A DNA stretch of 64,000 bases from the IMG/VR virus record IMGVR_UViG_3300029999_000001, positions 1 to 64,000 of that record. One strand, 5' to 3'. This DNA comes from a virus. This document shows, in pieces, positions 57,163 through 64,000 of the stretch. A model generated the notes under the pieces. The model worked only from the letters and a program-made list of their open reading frames with translations, had not been told where the DNA came from and searched no databases. The position numbers were made by a program, and so were the translations under genes. Numbering within the stretch: the first letter of the stretch is position 1; each line of letters begins with the position of its first letter.

Positions 57163-58547
57163 GCGAACCGGTCTACAAGCGCTGCAAATGCCGCGACGCT
57201 GACGGCAAGGACATCGGCGTGTCCTGCCCGAAGCTGAAACGGGCCGACGGGTCATGGAATCCGAAGCACGGGACGTGGTACTTCGCGCTCGAGCTGCCGC
57301 CCGGCCCCGGCGGCAAGCGGCGGCCGAGGCTGCGCCGCGGTGGGTACGAAACACGCGAGGCGGCGGCGGATGCCCGGGATCAGGCCAGGGCCACGCTCCG
57401 CAGGGGCGTTGACCCGTCCGTCAAGACGATGACCGGCAAGTACCTCACCACCTGGCTCGCTGGCCGCCGCGACCTCAAGCCGACCACCCGGCACAACTAC
57501 GAGGTCAGCATCAGCACCTACCTGGTCCCGCTGCTGGGGCACATTGAGCTGAGCAGGCTTCAGCCGGAGCACATCGCGGACGCCTTCGCCACGATCAGGG
57601 AATGGAACGACCTGCTTCTCTCGGGGCAGCCGGTCCGCAAGTACCAGCGGCACGTCGGGCCCGCAGCGATGCAGCGGATCCGCAACGTCCTTCAGTCCGC
57701 GCTGCGGGATGCGATCAAGGCACGGATGATCGAGTTCAACGCCGCGAAGCTCGTCAGCATGGACCCGGTAACGTCCCAGAAGCCGATGATGTGGACGGCT
57801 GAGCGGGCACGGAAGTTCTGGGCCGGCTACGAGGAAGCACTCGAAGCCTCTCCGCTGACCCGCGGGGACAGGGCTTTCCTGGTGTGGCGGTCCGTCGCGC
57901 TGCGGCCCTTCCCGGTGATGGTGTGGAATCTGAGCGACCTCGGGGCCTTCCTCGACTACGCCGCTGGGCATCGCCTCTCCCCCGTGTTCGAGCTTGCCGC
58001 CGGCACGGGGATGCGCCGCGGTGAGCTGTGCGGGCTGCGCTGGACGGATGTGGACCTGGATCAGAGCATCCTCTACATCACGCCGGGCGGGGTGCGTGTC
58101 CAGGCCGGATGGGAAGTCTTCGAAGGCGGCCCGAAGACAGAAGCGGGCGGCCGGGAGGTCCCGCTCATCGACCAGGACACCGGGACGCTCCGGGCGTGGA
58201 AGCGGCAGCAGAACCGGGAGCGGCTCTCCTGGGGCAGCGACTGGCAGGACAGCGGCCTTGTCTTCACCCATGAGGACGGGTCGGCATGGCACCCGGAGGC
58301 TGTGACTGATGCTTTCGAGCGGCTCGCGTTCGCCGCGCATCTCCCGCCGGTCCGGCTGCATGACATCCGGCACGCGCACATCTCCCAGTTGCTTGCCGCC
58401 GGGGTCGATGTCCGGATCGTTTCGGAGCGGGTCGGTCACTCCGGGAGCAAGATGACCCGCGACTACGCGGCGGTGGCGGCTGAGGTCTCCCGGCAGGCCG
58501 CCGCGACGATTGTCGGGATGATCCCGAGGAAAGCAGGTGGGCAATGA
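57159..58547 (+). CDS. int: tyrosine recombinase (phage integrase), 462 aa
   Basis: GTGA overlap. An N-terminal cysteine-bearing arm-binding part (YKRCKCRDADG ... CPKLKRADGSW), a core-binding domain, then the catalytic domain with Arg 286 (TGMRRGEL), Lys 326 (PKTEAGGR), His 401/Arg 404 (HDIRH), His 427 (VGHSG) and Tyr 436 (TRDYA). All catalytic residues are present. It would recombine attP at 58859-58909 with a host tRNA-Thr gene. Confidence 0.92.
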   Translation: MSEPVYKRCKCRDADGKDIGVSCPKLKRADGSWNPKHGTWYFALELPPGPGGKRRPRLRRGGYETREAAADARDQARATLRRGVDPSVKTMTGKYLTTWLAGRRDLKPTTRHNYEVSISTYLVPLLGHIELSRLQPEHIADAFATIREWNDLLLSGQPVRKYQRHVGPAAMQRIRNVLQSALRDAIKARMIEFNAAKLVSMDPVTSQKPMMWTAERARKFWAGYEEALEASPLTRGDRAFLVWRSVALRPFPVMVWNLSDLGAFLDYAAGHRLSPVFELAAGTGMRRGELCGLRWTDVDLDQSILYITPGGVRVQAGWEVFEGGPKTEAGGREVPLIDQDTGTLRAWKRQQNRERLSWGSDWQDSGLVFTHEDGSAWHPEAVTDAFERLAFAAHLPPVRLHDIRHAHISQLLAAGVDVRIVSERVGHSGSKMTRDYAAVAAEVSRQAAATIVGMIPRKAGGQ

Positions 58548-58756
58548 GCAACAGCCGCAGTTTCCGCCGCCGCCTGGAGGCGAGCCGCAATGACCGGCGG
58601 TCACGGCGCGGCCTGGCGATGACCTCCACGCCATCGCTTAGCACCACGCGCCGATGGCTGAAGGCGGCTGAAGCCGAAGGCGTCGTGAGGCGCGCGGAGG
58701 ATCGGCGCACGGGGAAGCCCGGCCGGCCCGCGCATATGTGGGAGCTGGCGCAGTGA
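58544..58756 (+). CDS. small basic DNA-binding-like protein, 70 aa
   Basis: ATGA overlap with int. Arginine-rich N-terminus then a winged-helix-like part (LSTTRRWLKAAEAEGVVRRA ... KPGRPAHMW). Position between int and attP suggests a recombination directionality or accessory role. Confidence 0.6.
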   Translation: MSNSRSFRRRLEASRNDRRSRRGLAMTSTPSLSTTRRWLKAAEAEGVVRRAEDRRTGKPGRPAHMWELAQ

Positions 58757-58771
58757 TTGGCGTGATTCCGG

Positions 58772-59053
58772 GCGGACTCCAAATGGACTCCCCCGCACCG
58801 CTCCGGGTGGGGGGCCGGAAAACGGCAGATGCGCGGCCGCATGCCCAGGGCCTATGGGTGGGAGCCGGTGAGCGGATTCGAACCGCTGACCTGCCGTTTA
58901 CAAGACGCCGGGAGTTCATGTCGCCCGAAATAGACTCATGTCGGGCACATGGAGTTCGCGCAGGTCAGGGGAGAGGCAGATCAGCTTTCCGGGTCATCTC
59001 GTATCGCCTCAAAAGGCCCAACTCCAGGCCGTGCGGACTCCAAATGGACTCCC
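58772..59053. other. attP: putative attP with arm repeats
   Basis: The core at 58859-58909 (minus strand) is the 3' half of a tRNA-Thr: anticodon loop CTTGTAA, T-arm GGTTCGAATCC and acceptor end. No 5' half exists on either side. A perfect 21-base direct repeat, itself two GGACTCC units (GGACTCCAAATGGACTCC), lies on both flanks at 58772-58792 and 59033-59053. A pair of TCATGTCG units 20 bases apart (58916, 58936) lies between. These fit integrase arm sites and accessory sites. Confidence 0.72.
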
Positions 59054-59081
59054 AGAGCGCAGAAATCAGAAGGGGGGAGTC

Positions 59082-59294
59082 GTGACCGGGAAAGTGATCA
59101 CCGAGGGGACTCCTGTCGTCATCACGGACGCCTTCGGGAAAGAATGGCCGACGACCGCACTCAGCGGCGTCGAAATCAAGGGCCACAGCTTCCCGGTGAT
59201 ATGGGTCAAGCGCCCGCTGACGGCAGGCGGCTGGGACAAGGCTCCATGGCCGGCCGAATCGGTCCGGCTGGCCCGGCCTAGTGAGACCCGGTGA
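59082..59294 (+). CDS. hypothetical protein, 70 aa
   Basis: GTG 59082 with AGGGGGGAG upstream. Beta-type sequence (VITEGTPVVITDAFGKEW, EIKGHSFPVIWV), similar in feel to small SH3-like folds. Only plus-strand gene right of attP; its stop touches the branched RNA structure. Confidence 0.6.
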   Translation: MTGKVITEGTPVVITDAFGKEWPTTALSGVEIKGHSFPVIWVKRPLTAGGWDKAPWPAESVRLARPSETR

Positions 59295-59369
59295 GGCAGC
59301 GGCCCGCGGTCACGTCAGCGTGACCAGCTCGCATGAGCTAGGCGTCTTGCGTACCGGGGCCGCTGCCTC
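59293..59369 (+). ncRNA. branched RNA-like structure
   Basis: A 13-bp perfect closing stem (59293-59305 with 59357-59369) encloses two adjacent perfect hairpins: GGTCACG/CGTGACC with a TCAG loop (59308-59325) and AGCTC/GAGCT with a GCAT loop (59326-59339), then a 17-base single strand. This three-way junction is unlikely as a mere terminator. Family unknown; expression unproven. Confidence 0.5.
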
Positions 59370-59600
59370 TTCTGGTGGCGGGGAGACAGGGACCAGCCTT
59401 CCGGGCCGCTGGCGCCCGCCGGCACTGGCCGCTTACGCGGGGGCCGGGCAATCCCATCCCTGAACGTCTCCCCAAACGGGAATTCTGTGAGTGCCGGGTG
59501 AGGCTGCCGCCCGGGCCATTTGTGTCGGACACTCCAGCCGTGCACTGCCTCGGCGTCCAGCTACCGCACTGCGAAGTGCGTGCACCTTCCCGGCACTACG
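59370..59600. other. 231-base stretch without supported gene
   Basis: Short frames on both strands have shadow-like arginine/proline composition and no ribosome-binding sites. It may contain the promoter of the upstream structure or the trailer of the tRNA. Confidence 0.4.
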
Positions 59601-59674
59601 TGGCGGAGACGTGATTTGAACACGCGACCTCTGAGTTATGAGCCCAGCGAGCTACCGAACTGCTCCACTCCGCT
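59601..59674 (-). tRNA. tRNA-Met (CAT), initiator-like
   Basis: Full cloverleaf on the minus strand, 74 nt: acceptor GCGGAG/CTCCGC, D-arm GGAGCAG...GTAGCTC, anticodon loop CTCATAA, T-loop TTCAAAT. The first position is unpaired with position 72 (A and C), the mark of initiator tRNAs. The anticodon stem has CTGGG/CTCAG, i.e. two of the three G-C pairs plus one G-U. CCA is not encoded. Not similar to the attP tRNA-Thr. Confidence 0.88.
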
Positions 59675-59683
59675 GTGATCATC

Positions 59684-60079
59684 TTACCGATGCCGTCTCC
59701 GCTTCGCCCGCAATGACGGCTTGACGTGCAGCGCCGGGCCGGAGTTCGCGCACGGGTTGCAGGTGGCGCAGCGGATGTGAGCGCTGGGGTTGCTGGCCGC
59801 GTGATAGTCGTGGGCGGCGAAAAGGGGCTGCAGCGTCGCCGCCATCCGCTGAAAGCCCCGCATGAGCGAGGTTACTTCCGGGATGACGATCACGTTGTAG
59901 TAGTAGGTGCTGTGCCGCAGAACGCTCCACCGTTCCGGCCAGATTGCGCCGCCCCCGTCGCAGATGATCCGTCCGGCGTCCGGGTTCCACCGCATCGCGT
60001 CGCTGCTGGTCGTGGAGTCCTCAAGGGCGCCGTCGATCGCGGCGAGGACGCCGGGAGTGTCAGTGGTCACGGCTACCAT
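59684..60079 (-). CDS. hypothetical protein with C-terminal cysteine motif, 131 aa
   Basis: ATG 60079; GTG 60070 is an alternative. Alpha/beta sequence with STYYYNVIVIPEVTSLMRGF and near the end HIRCATCNPCANSG then a basic tail, like minor zinc-binding early proteins. Function unknown. Ends 9 bases from the tRNA. Confidence 0.6.
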   Translation of the reverse strand: MVAVTTDTPGVLAAIDGALEDSTTSSDAMRWNPDAGRIICDGGGAIWPERWSVLRHSTYYYNVIVIPEVTSLMRGFQRMAATLQPLFAAHDYHAASNPSAHIRCATCNPCANSGPALHVKPSLRAKRRRHR

Positions 60080-60159
60080 TCTGCACGGCAACGGCCCGGA
60101 ACCAGCGCTCTGGGCGCGATCCCGGGCCGCTCAGGGCCGTGGTGGGCGCGGCCCTGGTC

Positions 60160-60381
60160 TCAGCCGGTTAAAACGAGGCGTTTGCCTAGCGCGCACTCAA
60201 GCGGGATGGTGTCCGGGGCCCTGGGGAGCAGGCCCGCGTAGGAGGCCAGGTCGTACGGAAGCCTGCTGAACTCTCCGGTGGTGATAATGAGCTCGGGGAC
60301 GCCCGCTTCTAGCCGGCGGTGATGCCGGAGCCGCACGTGAGTCTCGTTCTCGGTGACGTCCAGGCAGCCGATGCGTGTCAT
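60160..60381 (-). CDS. hypothetical protein, 73 aa
   Basis: ATG 60381, placed by the change in composition; upstream frame is shadow-like. TRIGCLDVTENETHVRLRHH and VPELIITTGEFSRLPYDLAS look like a small mixed fold. A 14-bp palindrome lies just upstream of the start. Confidence 0.55.
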   Translation of the reverse strand: MTRIGCLDVTENETHVRLRHHRRLEAGVPELIITTGEFSRLPYDLASYAGLLPRAPDTIPLECALGKRLVLTG

Positions 60382-60390
60382 CGCAGTGGC

Positions 60391-60404
60391 ATCGCCATGG
60401 CGAT
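60391..60404. promoter_or_regulatory. 14-bp palindrome upstream of a start
   Basis: ATCGCCATGGCGAT is perfectly symmetric and lies 10 bases before the ATG of the 60160-60381 gene. Possible operator; could also be chance in GC-rich DNA. Confidence 0.35.
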
Positions 60405-60546
60405 CCCACCGCCGACACTGCGCTGAAGGACACCGGCCGGGGGTGTGAGGATCTCTGGCTGCTCGATGCTGTTGGAGAAGCTGTTGCCGTACACAGGTCA
60501 CACTCCTGTCGTTGCGGGCGGTCAGCGGGTTGCGGATCCGCCATGC

Positions 60547-60735
60547 TCAGCCTTCGTAAACATAGTTGGGCTTGACGCCGTTGTGGAGGTAGGCACCATA
60601 GTGGGCCACGCCGCCGTACCGCAGCGCCACCACGACGGCGGCAGTCATGGCCAGGGCGATCAGGGCCAGCATGGCTAGGCGCATGGCGGGGGCTAGGCGC
60701 ATGGCGGGGATTGTGTGCAGGACTCCGGGCTTCAT
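60547..60735 (-). CDS. small membrane protein, 62 aa
   Basis: ATG 60735 with GAAGGAG 6 bases upstream. One transmembrane segment (MLALIALAMTAAVVVALRYG) after a short repeated MRLAPAMRLA unit. Early-region membrane protein; possible superinfection or host-interaction role, unproven. Confidence 0.65.
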   Translation of the reverse strand: MKPGVLHTIPAMRLAPAMRLAMLALIALAMTAAVVVALRYGGVAHYGAYLHNGVKPNYVYEG

Positions 60736-60772
60736 GGTTCTCCTTCGCGGGATGTCCCTTATGCCCGCAGGA

Positions 60773-61189
60773 TCACTTGTTCCCGGGATGTCCGGAAGCG
60801 GGAACATTCACGGGAACCACCGACAGGCCAATATGGGCGACCTGGCCGAGCTCGTTGTGGCAGTACGGGCAGCGTGCGAGAGAAGTTACCGTCAGCATTG
60901 GCCCGGCATCCTCCCCCGGGGGCAGTGGCGGCAGGTGCCGGGTGCCGGCCATCGCCTCGATAGCAGCATGAGCCTTGATGAACACGCCGCCCGCGGCGAG
61001 CTCACGGTCCATCACCTGCCAGAACCGCGCAGACCGGCGGGCACCGGTTTCCGCGTTCGCGATCGTGGTCCGCTTGAACGGGGTCCGTGCGGCGAGCTGG
61101 TCTTGTGTCAGCCCGGCGGCGTGGCGGCGGTCCGCGAGCTGGTGGCCGAGATCCGCGAGCGCGGCGTCAACCTCGGCGGGGGTGGCCAC
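60773..61189 (-). CDS. XRE-family HTH protein with zinc-type tail, 138 aa
   Basis: GTG start. LADRRHAAGLTQDQLAARTP then KRTTIANAETGARRSARFWQ is a standard XRE HTH at residues 15-60. The C-terminus has CPYCHNELG, a single zinc-like knuckle. Likely regulator of the leftward early genes. Confidence 0.72.
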   Translation of the reverse strand: MATPAEVDAALADLGHQLADRRHAAGLTQDQLAARTPFKRTTIANAETGARRSARFWQVMDRELAAGGVFIKAHAAIEAMAGTRHLPPLPPGEDAGPMLTVTSLARCPYCHNELGQVAHIGLSVVPVNVPASGHPGNK

Positions 61190-61275
61190 TGCGCTCTGTC
61201 TTGGTGCGTGGAAGCATGCGCATACGGGTGATGTCCCTTCCGGGGTCTACGCGGTTCCTGTGGGACTGATCCCTA

Positions 61276-61308
61276 GGCCGGGTCCGTGTTCGCTGCACGG
61301 GCCCGGCC
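61276..61308 (-). terminator. hairpin between early genes
   Basis: GGCCGGGTCCGTG and CACGGGCCCGGCC pair along 13 positions with one mismatch around 7 bases. No T-run on either side. Possibly terminates the leftward transcript before the XRE gene. Confidence 0.5.
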
Positions 61309-61317
61309 GCCTTCGGG

Positions 61318-61533
61318 TTATCCGGGTGGGGTGTCTGGAACGTCGGCCTCGGTGGCCGACTCGCCGTGGCTGCACCCGTCATCCCAGACCTGAGACAGCA
61401 CATCCGTCAGCCTGGCACGCTGCTGCGCGTCCAGGCCGCACGGAACAATGTCGCTGATACGGGTGTGGGCTCTGGCGATGCAGTCACCGCGGGCGTGCTT
61501 GCGCATGATCTCAGGGTCAGGCATGGGGCTCAT
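61318..61533 (-). CDS. hypothetical protein, 71 aa
   Basis: ATG overlapping the upstream stop. MRKHARGDCIARAHTRISDI and QQRARLTDVLSQVWDDG are helical. Unrecognised early protein. Confidence 0.55.
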   Translation of the reverse strand: MSPMPDPEIMRKHARGDCIARAHTRISDIVPCGLDAQQRARLTDVLSQVWDDGCSHGESATEADVPDTPPG

Positions 61534-61772
61534 TCTGAGTAGGGGTCTGGGATTCCACCAGGCAGCAACGTGATCAGAGCCATTATCTCGTCAGAGAGGT
61601 CGTCAATTGTCTGGCCGGGAACGAGAGCGGCCAAGCGACTATCCAGCAGGCGGACGATCGCGTCATGCAGATCGCTCGCGCCGACCCACTTGACGCCCTT
61701 CTCTGTCGTCATGCCGGCGCGTATCACGATCAGGAGATCATTCGGCTTCTGCTCGGGTTGGTCGTCACTCAT
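61530..61772 (-). CDS. hypothetical protein, 80 aa
   Basis: ATG 61772 with GAGAGGAG upstream, a site repeated before several genes of this run. LLIVIRAGMTTEKGVKWVGA and acidic ends. Function unknown. Confidence 0.58.
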   Translation of the reverse strand: MSDDQPEQKPNDLLIVIRAGMTTEKGVKWVGASDLHDAIVRLLDSRLAALVPGQTIDDLSDEIMALITLLPGGIPDPYSE

Positions 61773-61786
61773 TGCCGCTCCTCTCG

Positions 61787-61981
61787 CTAGAAGGGTGGTT
61801 CGTCGCTGTAGACCACGCCGGCAGTAGGCCACTCGGGCTGCGGGCAGTCGCATTTCTTGCCACCGTGCGCGTCGTCGCAGTGCTCCCAGTACTCCTCTTC
61901 AGCGCGTCTCTCCTCGTAGTCGCTGGGGTCAGGCTCATGGCCGTCGTAGGTGGGGTCGCTCCAGTCGTTGACGTCGGTCAC
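61787..61981 (-). CDS. acidic cysteine-containing protein, 64 aa
   Basis: Strongly acidic (DYEERRAEEEYWEHCDDAHG) with CDCPQPEW. Overlaps the upstream gene by 4 bases. Might mimic DNA by charge, but this is only a composition-based idea. Confidence 0.5.
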   Translation of the reverse strand: MTDVNDWSDPTYDGHEPDPSDYEERRAEEEYWEHCDDAHGGKKCDCPQPEWPTAGVVYSDEPPF

Positions 61982-62208
61982 GGCCTTCCCCCTGCCGTCA
62001 CGCCGCGCAGCACGGCGGGGACATCGGCTGGCTTAGGGGCCGGGTGAACCAGCTCAGCGAACTTGCCGACCTTATCCAGCACGGCGAGGATGAACTCGCG
62101 GTCATGCTCGTCAAGGTCAAGGCGTGCGTTGACGTGCAGCTCAACCCGGCCGTTACCGGATATCGGCAGCACGTAGGCCACGGACATCGATCCCGGCGCC
62201 TCGCTCAT
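61978..62208 (-). CDS. hypothetical protein, 76 aa
   Basis: ATGA overlaps on both sides. SVAYVLPISGNGRVELHVNA then EHDREFILAVLDKVGKFAEL suggests a small alpha/beta fold. Function unknown. Confidence 0.57.
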   Translation of the reverse strand: MSEAPGSMSVAYVLPISGNGRVELHVNARLDLDEHDREFILAVLDKVGKFAELVHPAPKPADVPAVLRGVTAGGRP

Positions 62209-62465
62209 CGCTGGTCCTCTCCCGCCTGTTCGATGCGGGCCACCACGTCACGCAGGGACGGCCCGCCGTTCGGCTGCGCCCGTTCCCGCTCGGAACGCTG
62301 CGCCTGATAGGCGTCGTGCCCACCTTCGCTGTAGCCCTGCTCAAAGCCTTCGGCGCGCTCCTTGGCGAGTACCCGGCGGACGATCATGCGGGTGTTGATG
62401 TCACCGGCCGGGTACCGCTCGAAGGCCCGGACGACCTCCTCGATGCGGCCGTTGAAGTCGCCCAT
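62205..62465 (-). CDS. hypothetical helical protein, 86 aa
   Basis: ATG 62465 with GAGAGGAG upstream. Charged and helical (RIEEVVRAFERYPAGDINTR, RSERERAQ), no family recognised. Confidence 0.57.
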   Translation of the reverse strand: MGDFNGRIEEVVRAFERYPAGDINTRMIVRRVLAKERAEGFEQGYSEGGHDAYQAQRSERERAQPNGGPSLRDVVARIEQAGEDQR

Positions 62466-62467
62466 GG

Positions 62468-62746
62468 CTACTCCTCTCCCGTCAGCGCCGGGAGCCCGCA
62501 CGCGGCGGCGCGCTCGGCATTGATCCGGTCCGCGTACTCCTCGTCGCCCTCGTCGGCGAGGGCGGTCGCGCAGCGCCCATCCCCGGGCGCGAACTCGATG
62601 TCACAACCGGTCCCGCACTGCATGCAGCAACGGCCCCGGCAGCCGGGAGCGTCGCAGCCGGTGTCATACAGGGGCTCACCACATCCCCCGCATTCGTCGG
62701 GGGCAATGGCGAAACCCTCGGCCTCGGTGTCGTAGTAAACGGCCAT
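62468..62746 (-). CDS. cysteine-rich zinc-binding protein, 92 aa
   Basis: ATG 62746 with GAGAGGA upstream. CGGCGEPLYDTGCDAPGCRG followed by CCMQCGTGC gives at least eight cysteines in paired order, as in zinc ribbons. Acidic C-terminus. Function unknown. Confidence 0.6.
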   Translation of the reverse strand: MAVYYDTEAEGFAIAPDECGGCGEPLYDTGCDAPGCRGRCCMQCGTGCDIEFAPGDGRCATALADEGDEEYADRINAERAAACGLPALTGEE

Positions 62747-62750
62747 TGGG

Positions 62751-63008
62751 TCAGTCCTCTCCCGCCTGTACGGCGCCGATGTCGTCCAGCTGCGCACGCA
62801 CCCATTCCGGGTTGCGGCGAATGAACTCCTGAACCTGCGGGGTTACGTCGTGGCGCTCGCTGGCGGCGAACGTGGCCGTCGTCCCGTCCTCGCTCTCACT
62901 CACGACCCGCCGCCTGGTGACGGCGAACACCTGCCCGCTGAAGTCAGCGAGGTAGAGGTTTATCGGGTAGTGGCGTCGGCAGTCTGGCTCCGTGCAGCAT
63001 CCGCTCAC
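62751..63008 (-). CDS. hypothetical protein, 85 aa
   Basis: GTG 63008 overlapping the upstream stop. Begins with CCTEPDCRRHYP, then beta strands (NLYLADFSGQVFAVTRRRVV) and a C-terminal helix. Possibly metal binding. Unrecognised. Confidence 0.57.
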   Translation of the reverse strand: MSGCCTEPDCRRHYPINLYLADFSGQVFAVTRRRVVSESEDGTTATFAASERHDVTPQVQEFIRRNPEWVRAQLDDIGAVQAGED

Positions 63009-63316
63009 CGCCCTGTCTCCTTCGGGAGGTAGATCAGGAAAGACGCACCGAGGAAAGCGGCGAACTCTTCCAGCCACCGCTCAGCCTCAGCCTTGAGCCG
63101 GTCCTGGGCATCGTCGTCCCAGCCGCCGTACCGCACCTGCTCCGTTGAGCCGGGGAACGTGGTGCAGAGCGCCCACTCATTGAAGCGGCGGCCCGTGATG
63201 TTGGCCACGGGGTGCAGGATCTGGAACAGGGCCGTCGTCACGGTGCCGACGTAGCCGAACCACTCGACGACGGTCCCGTCTACGTGGTGCCAGCGGATGC
63301 GCTTGACCTCGTTCAC
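63005..63316 (-). CDS. hypothetical protein, 103 aa
   Basis: ATGA overlap. N-terminal beta part (IRWHHVDGTVVEWFGYVGTV) and a long C-terminal helix (LKAEAERWLEEFAAFLG). No family recognised. Confidence 0.58.
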   Translation of the reverse strand: MNEVKRIRWHHVDGTVVEWFGYVGTVTTALFQILHPVANITGRRFNEWALCTTFPGSTEQVRYGGWDDDAQDRLKAEAERWLEEFAAFLGASFLIYLPKETGR

Positions 63317-63642
63317 TGCCCTGCCTCCCTTGCCATCTCCGCGTACCGGCGCTCCAGCTCGCCCCAGATCACCTCGTCATCGAACCCGGCCCGGGCCCAC
63401 GCCAGGCTCAGATGCCAGCCGTCGTAGCCGGACCCGGACGGGTAGCAGGGGCCTTCAAGAATGTCGCAGCGGTCCGGTTCGTCACCGTTATACAGGGGGC
63501 GGGGCGAGTGATACTCGACGCCGAGGGCATCGCCGTTGCGGCGCAGGGCGTGGTACTCGACCGCGCCAGCTGCACCCGCGACGATGTAGCGCCACTGGCG
63601 GTCATCGTCGCGGTGGATGCGGTGGATTGCGGTGGCGGTCAC
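63313..63642 (-). CDS. hypothetical protein, 109 aa
   Basis: GTG 63642 after GAGGAGCCAGGA. WRYIVAGAAGAVEYHALRRN and GYDGWHLSLAWARAG suggest a globular alpha/beta protein. Overlaps both neighbours by 4 bases. Unknown. Confidence 0.58.
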   Translation of the reverse strand: MTATAIHRIHRDDDRQWRYIVAGAAGAVEYHALRRNGDALGVEYHSPRPLYNGDEPDRCDILEGPCYPSGSGYDGWHLSLAWARAGFDDEVIWGELERRYAEMAREAGQ

Positions 63643-63767
63643 CGTCCTGGCTCCTCGTCGTCCTCGGGCTCGCTGCACGGGCAGTCAGGGCTGTTGCAGT
63701 CGCAGCCCCAGGCGTCATTGGGGTCACAGCCGCACTCGGGGCATGGCTTCGGGCGCCCGGGGGTCAC
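63639..63767 (-). CDS. small cysteine-rich protein, 42 aa
   Basis: GTG overlapping the upstream stop and stop overlapping the next GTG. CPECGCDPNDAWGCDCNSPD then CPCS gives eight cysteines in 25 residues, followed by an acidic tail. Metal-binding micropeptide. Confidence 0.55.
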   Translation of the reverse strand: MTPGRPKPCPECGCDPNDAWGCDCNSPDCPCSEPEDDEEPGR

Positions 63768-64000
63768 GAGAACTCCACGGGAACGAACCGGTTACCCGCC
63801 TCGTCACGGAAGTCACTGCCGTACGTGTCGTCCAGGCCGCCGCGCTGGGTCTCGATCAGCGCCAGCAGGTCAGCCAGCACGACATGCCGGCCGTACTCGT
63901 CAAAGACGCCGCCGAGGTCCAGCAGTTGCCGCCAGGAGGCGAAGTCGGTCACGGGCCACGTCACAGCAGGCGGGGCGGTGTCCGGATCCGGGTAGGCGCG
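63764..64000 (-). CDS. hypothetical protein (partial at right edge)
   Basis: Frame open to the window edge; in-frame GTG codons at 63949, 63961 and 63964 could also start it. LLDLGGVFDEYGRHVVLADL and GLDDTYGSDFRDEAGN suggest a soluble protein. Unknown. Confidence 0.5.
   Translation of the reverse strand, partial: RAYPDPDTAPPAVTWPVTDFASWRQLLDLGGVFDEYGRHVVLADLLALIETQRGGLDDTYGSDFRDEAGNRFVPVEFS

Noticed and set aside
57252-58634. 460-codon minus-strand frame over the integrase
   Set aside because: The plus strand has an intact integrase with all catalytic residues; the antisense frame has no domain.
58859-58909. Complete tRNA-Thr gene
   Set aside because: Only the anticodon loop to the 3' end is present; no D-arm or 5' acceptor strand on either side, so it is read as an att core.
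1-64000. CRISPR array or insertion sequence
   Set aside because: No regularly spaced repeat-spacer units and no transposase motifs were seen; repeats present are operators, arm sites or coding repeats.

Overview
The window is most simply read as a large part of the genome of a temperate, long-tailed (siphovirus-like) phage of a high-GC actinobacterium. The grounds are the high GC content, many GTG starts, dense ATGA/GTGA stop-start overlaps, a complete set of head and tail genes in the usual order, a lysis module, an XRE-type repressor and a tyrosine integrase. A 3' half of a tRNA-Thr next to the integrase has phage genes on both sides and no 5' tRNA half, so it looks like an uninterrupted attP rather than a prophage end. 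Family assignments come from motifs and gene order read by eye; no search was run.

Layout. 1-3463: end of an FtsK/SpoIIIE-type DNA translocase, then small genes and an exported lysozyme-like transglycosylase. 3511-5990: small zinc-ribbon, HTH and Ig-like proteins. 6158-25771: packaging and head (small and large terminase, portal with a C-terminal ParB-like domain, MuF-like protein, protease-scaffold fusion, HK97-type capsid, connectors), interrupted by short minus-strand cassettes (RHH regulator with its own promoter/operator, HTH proteins, HNH nuclease, DUF6221-like protein). 25925-43624: tail (tube, chaperones with a -1 frameshift, tape measure, LamG-bearing baseplate protein, beta-helix spikes, PhoD-like phosphatase). 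43621-45749: membrane proteins and a GH25 lysin. 46313-52328: more fibres, a cysteine-peptidase-like protein and holin candidates.

52501-58756 is the lysogeny region. A repressor and integrase read rightward. A tightly overlapping five-gene operon reads leftward from the same operator region: small HTH protein, an RKKP-type phage protein, a small membrane protein, a GH16 beta-glucanase and a BcsA-like processive GT2 glycosyltransferase. This polysaccharide synthase/hydrolase cassette tied to the genetic switch is the most unusual content. 58772-59674 holds attP, a branched RNA-like structure and an initiator-like tRNA-Met. 59684-64000 is a minus-strand run of small early genes that leaves the window.

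How it works together: plus-strand late genes build and release virions; the repressor/integrase side sets lysogeny; the leftward operon may remodel host glycans or supply a surface-active enzyme. Several small genes and RNA/DNA elements given here are too short for ordinary gene calling and were read directly from the sequence.
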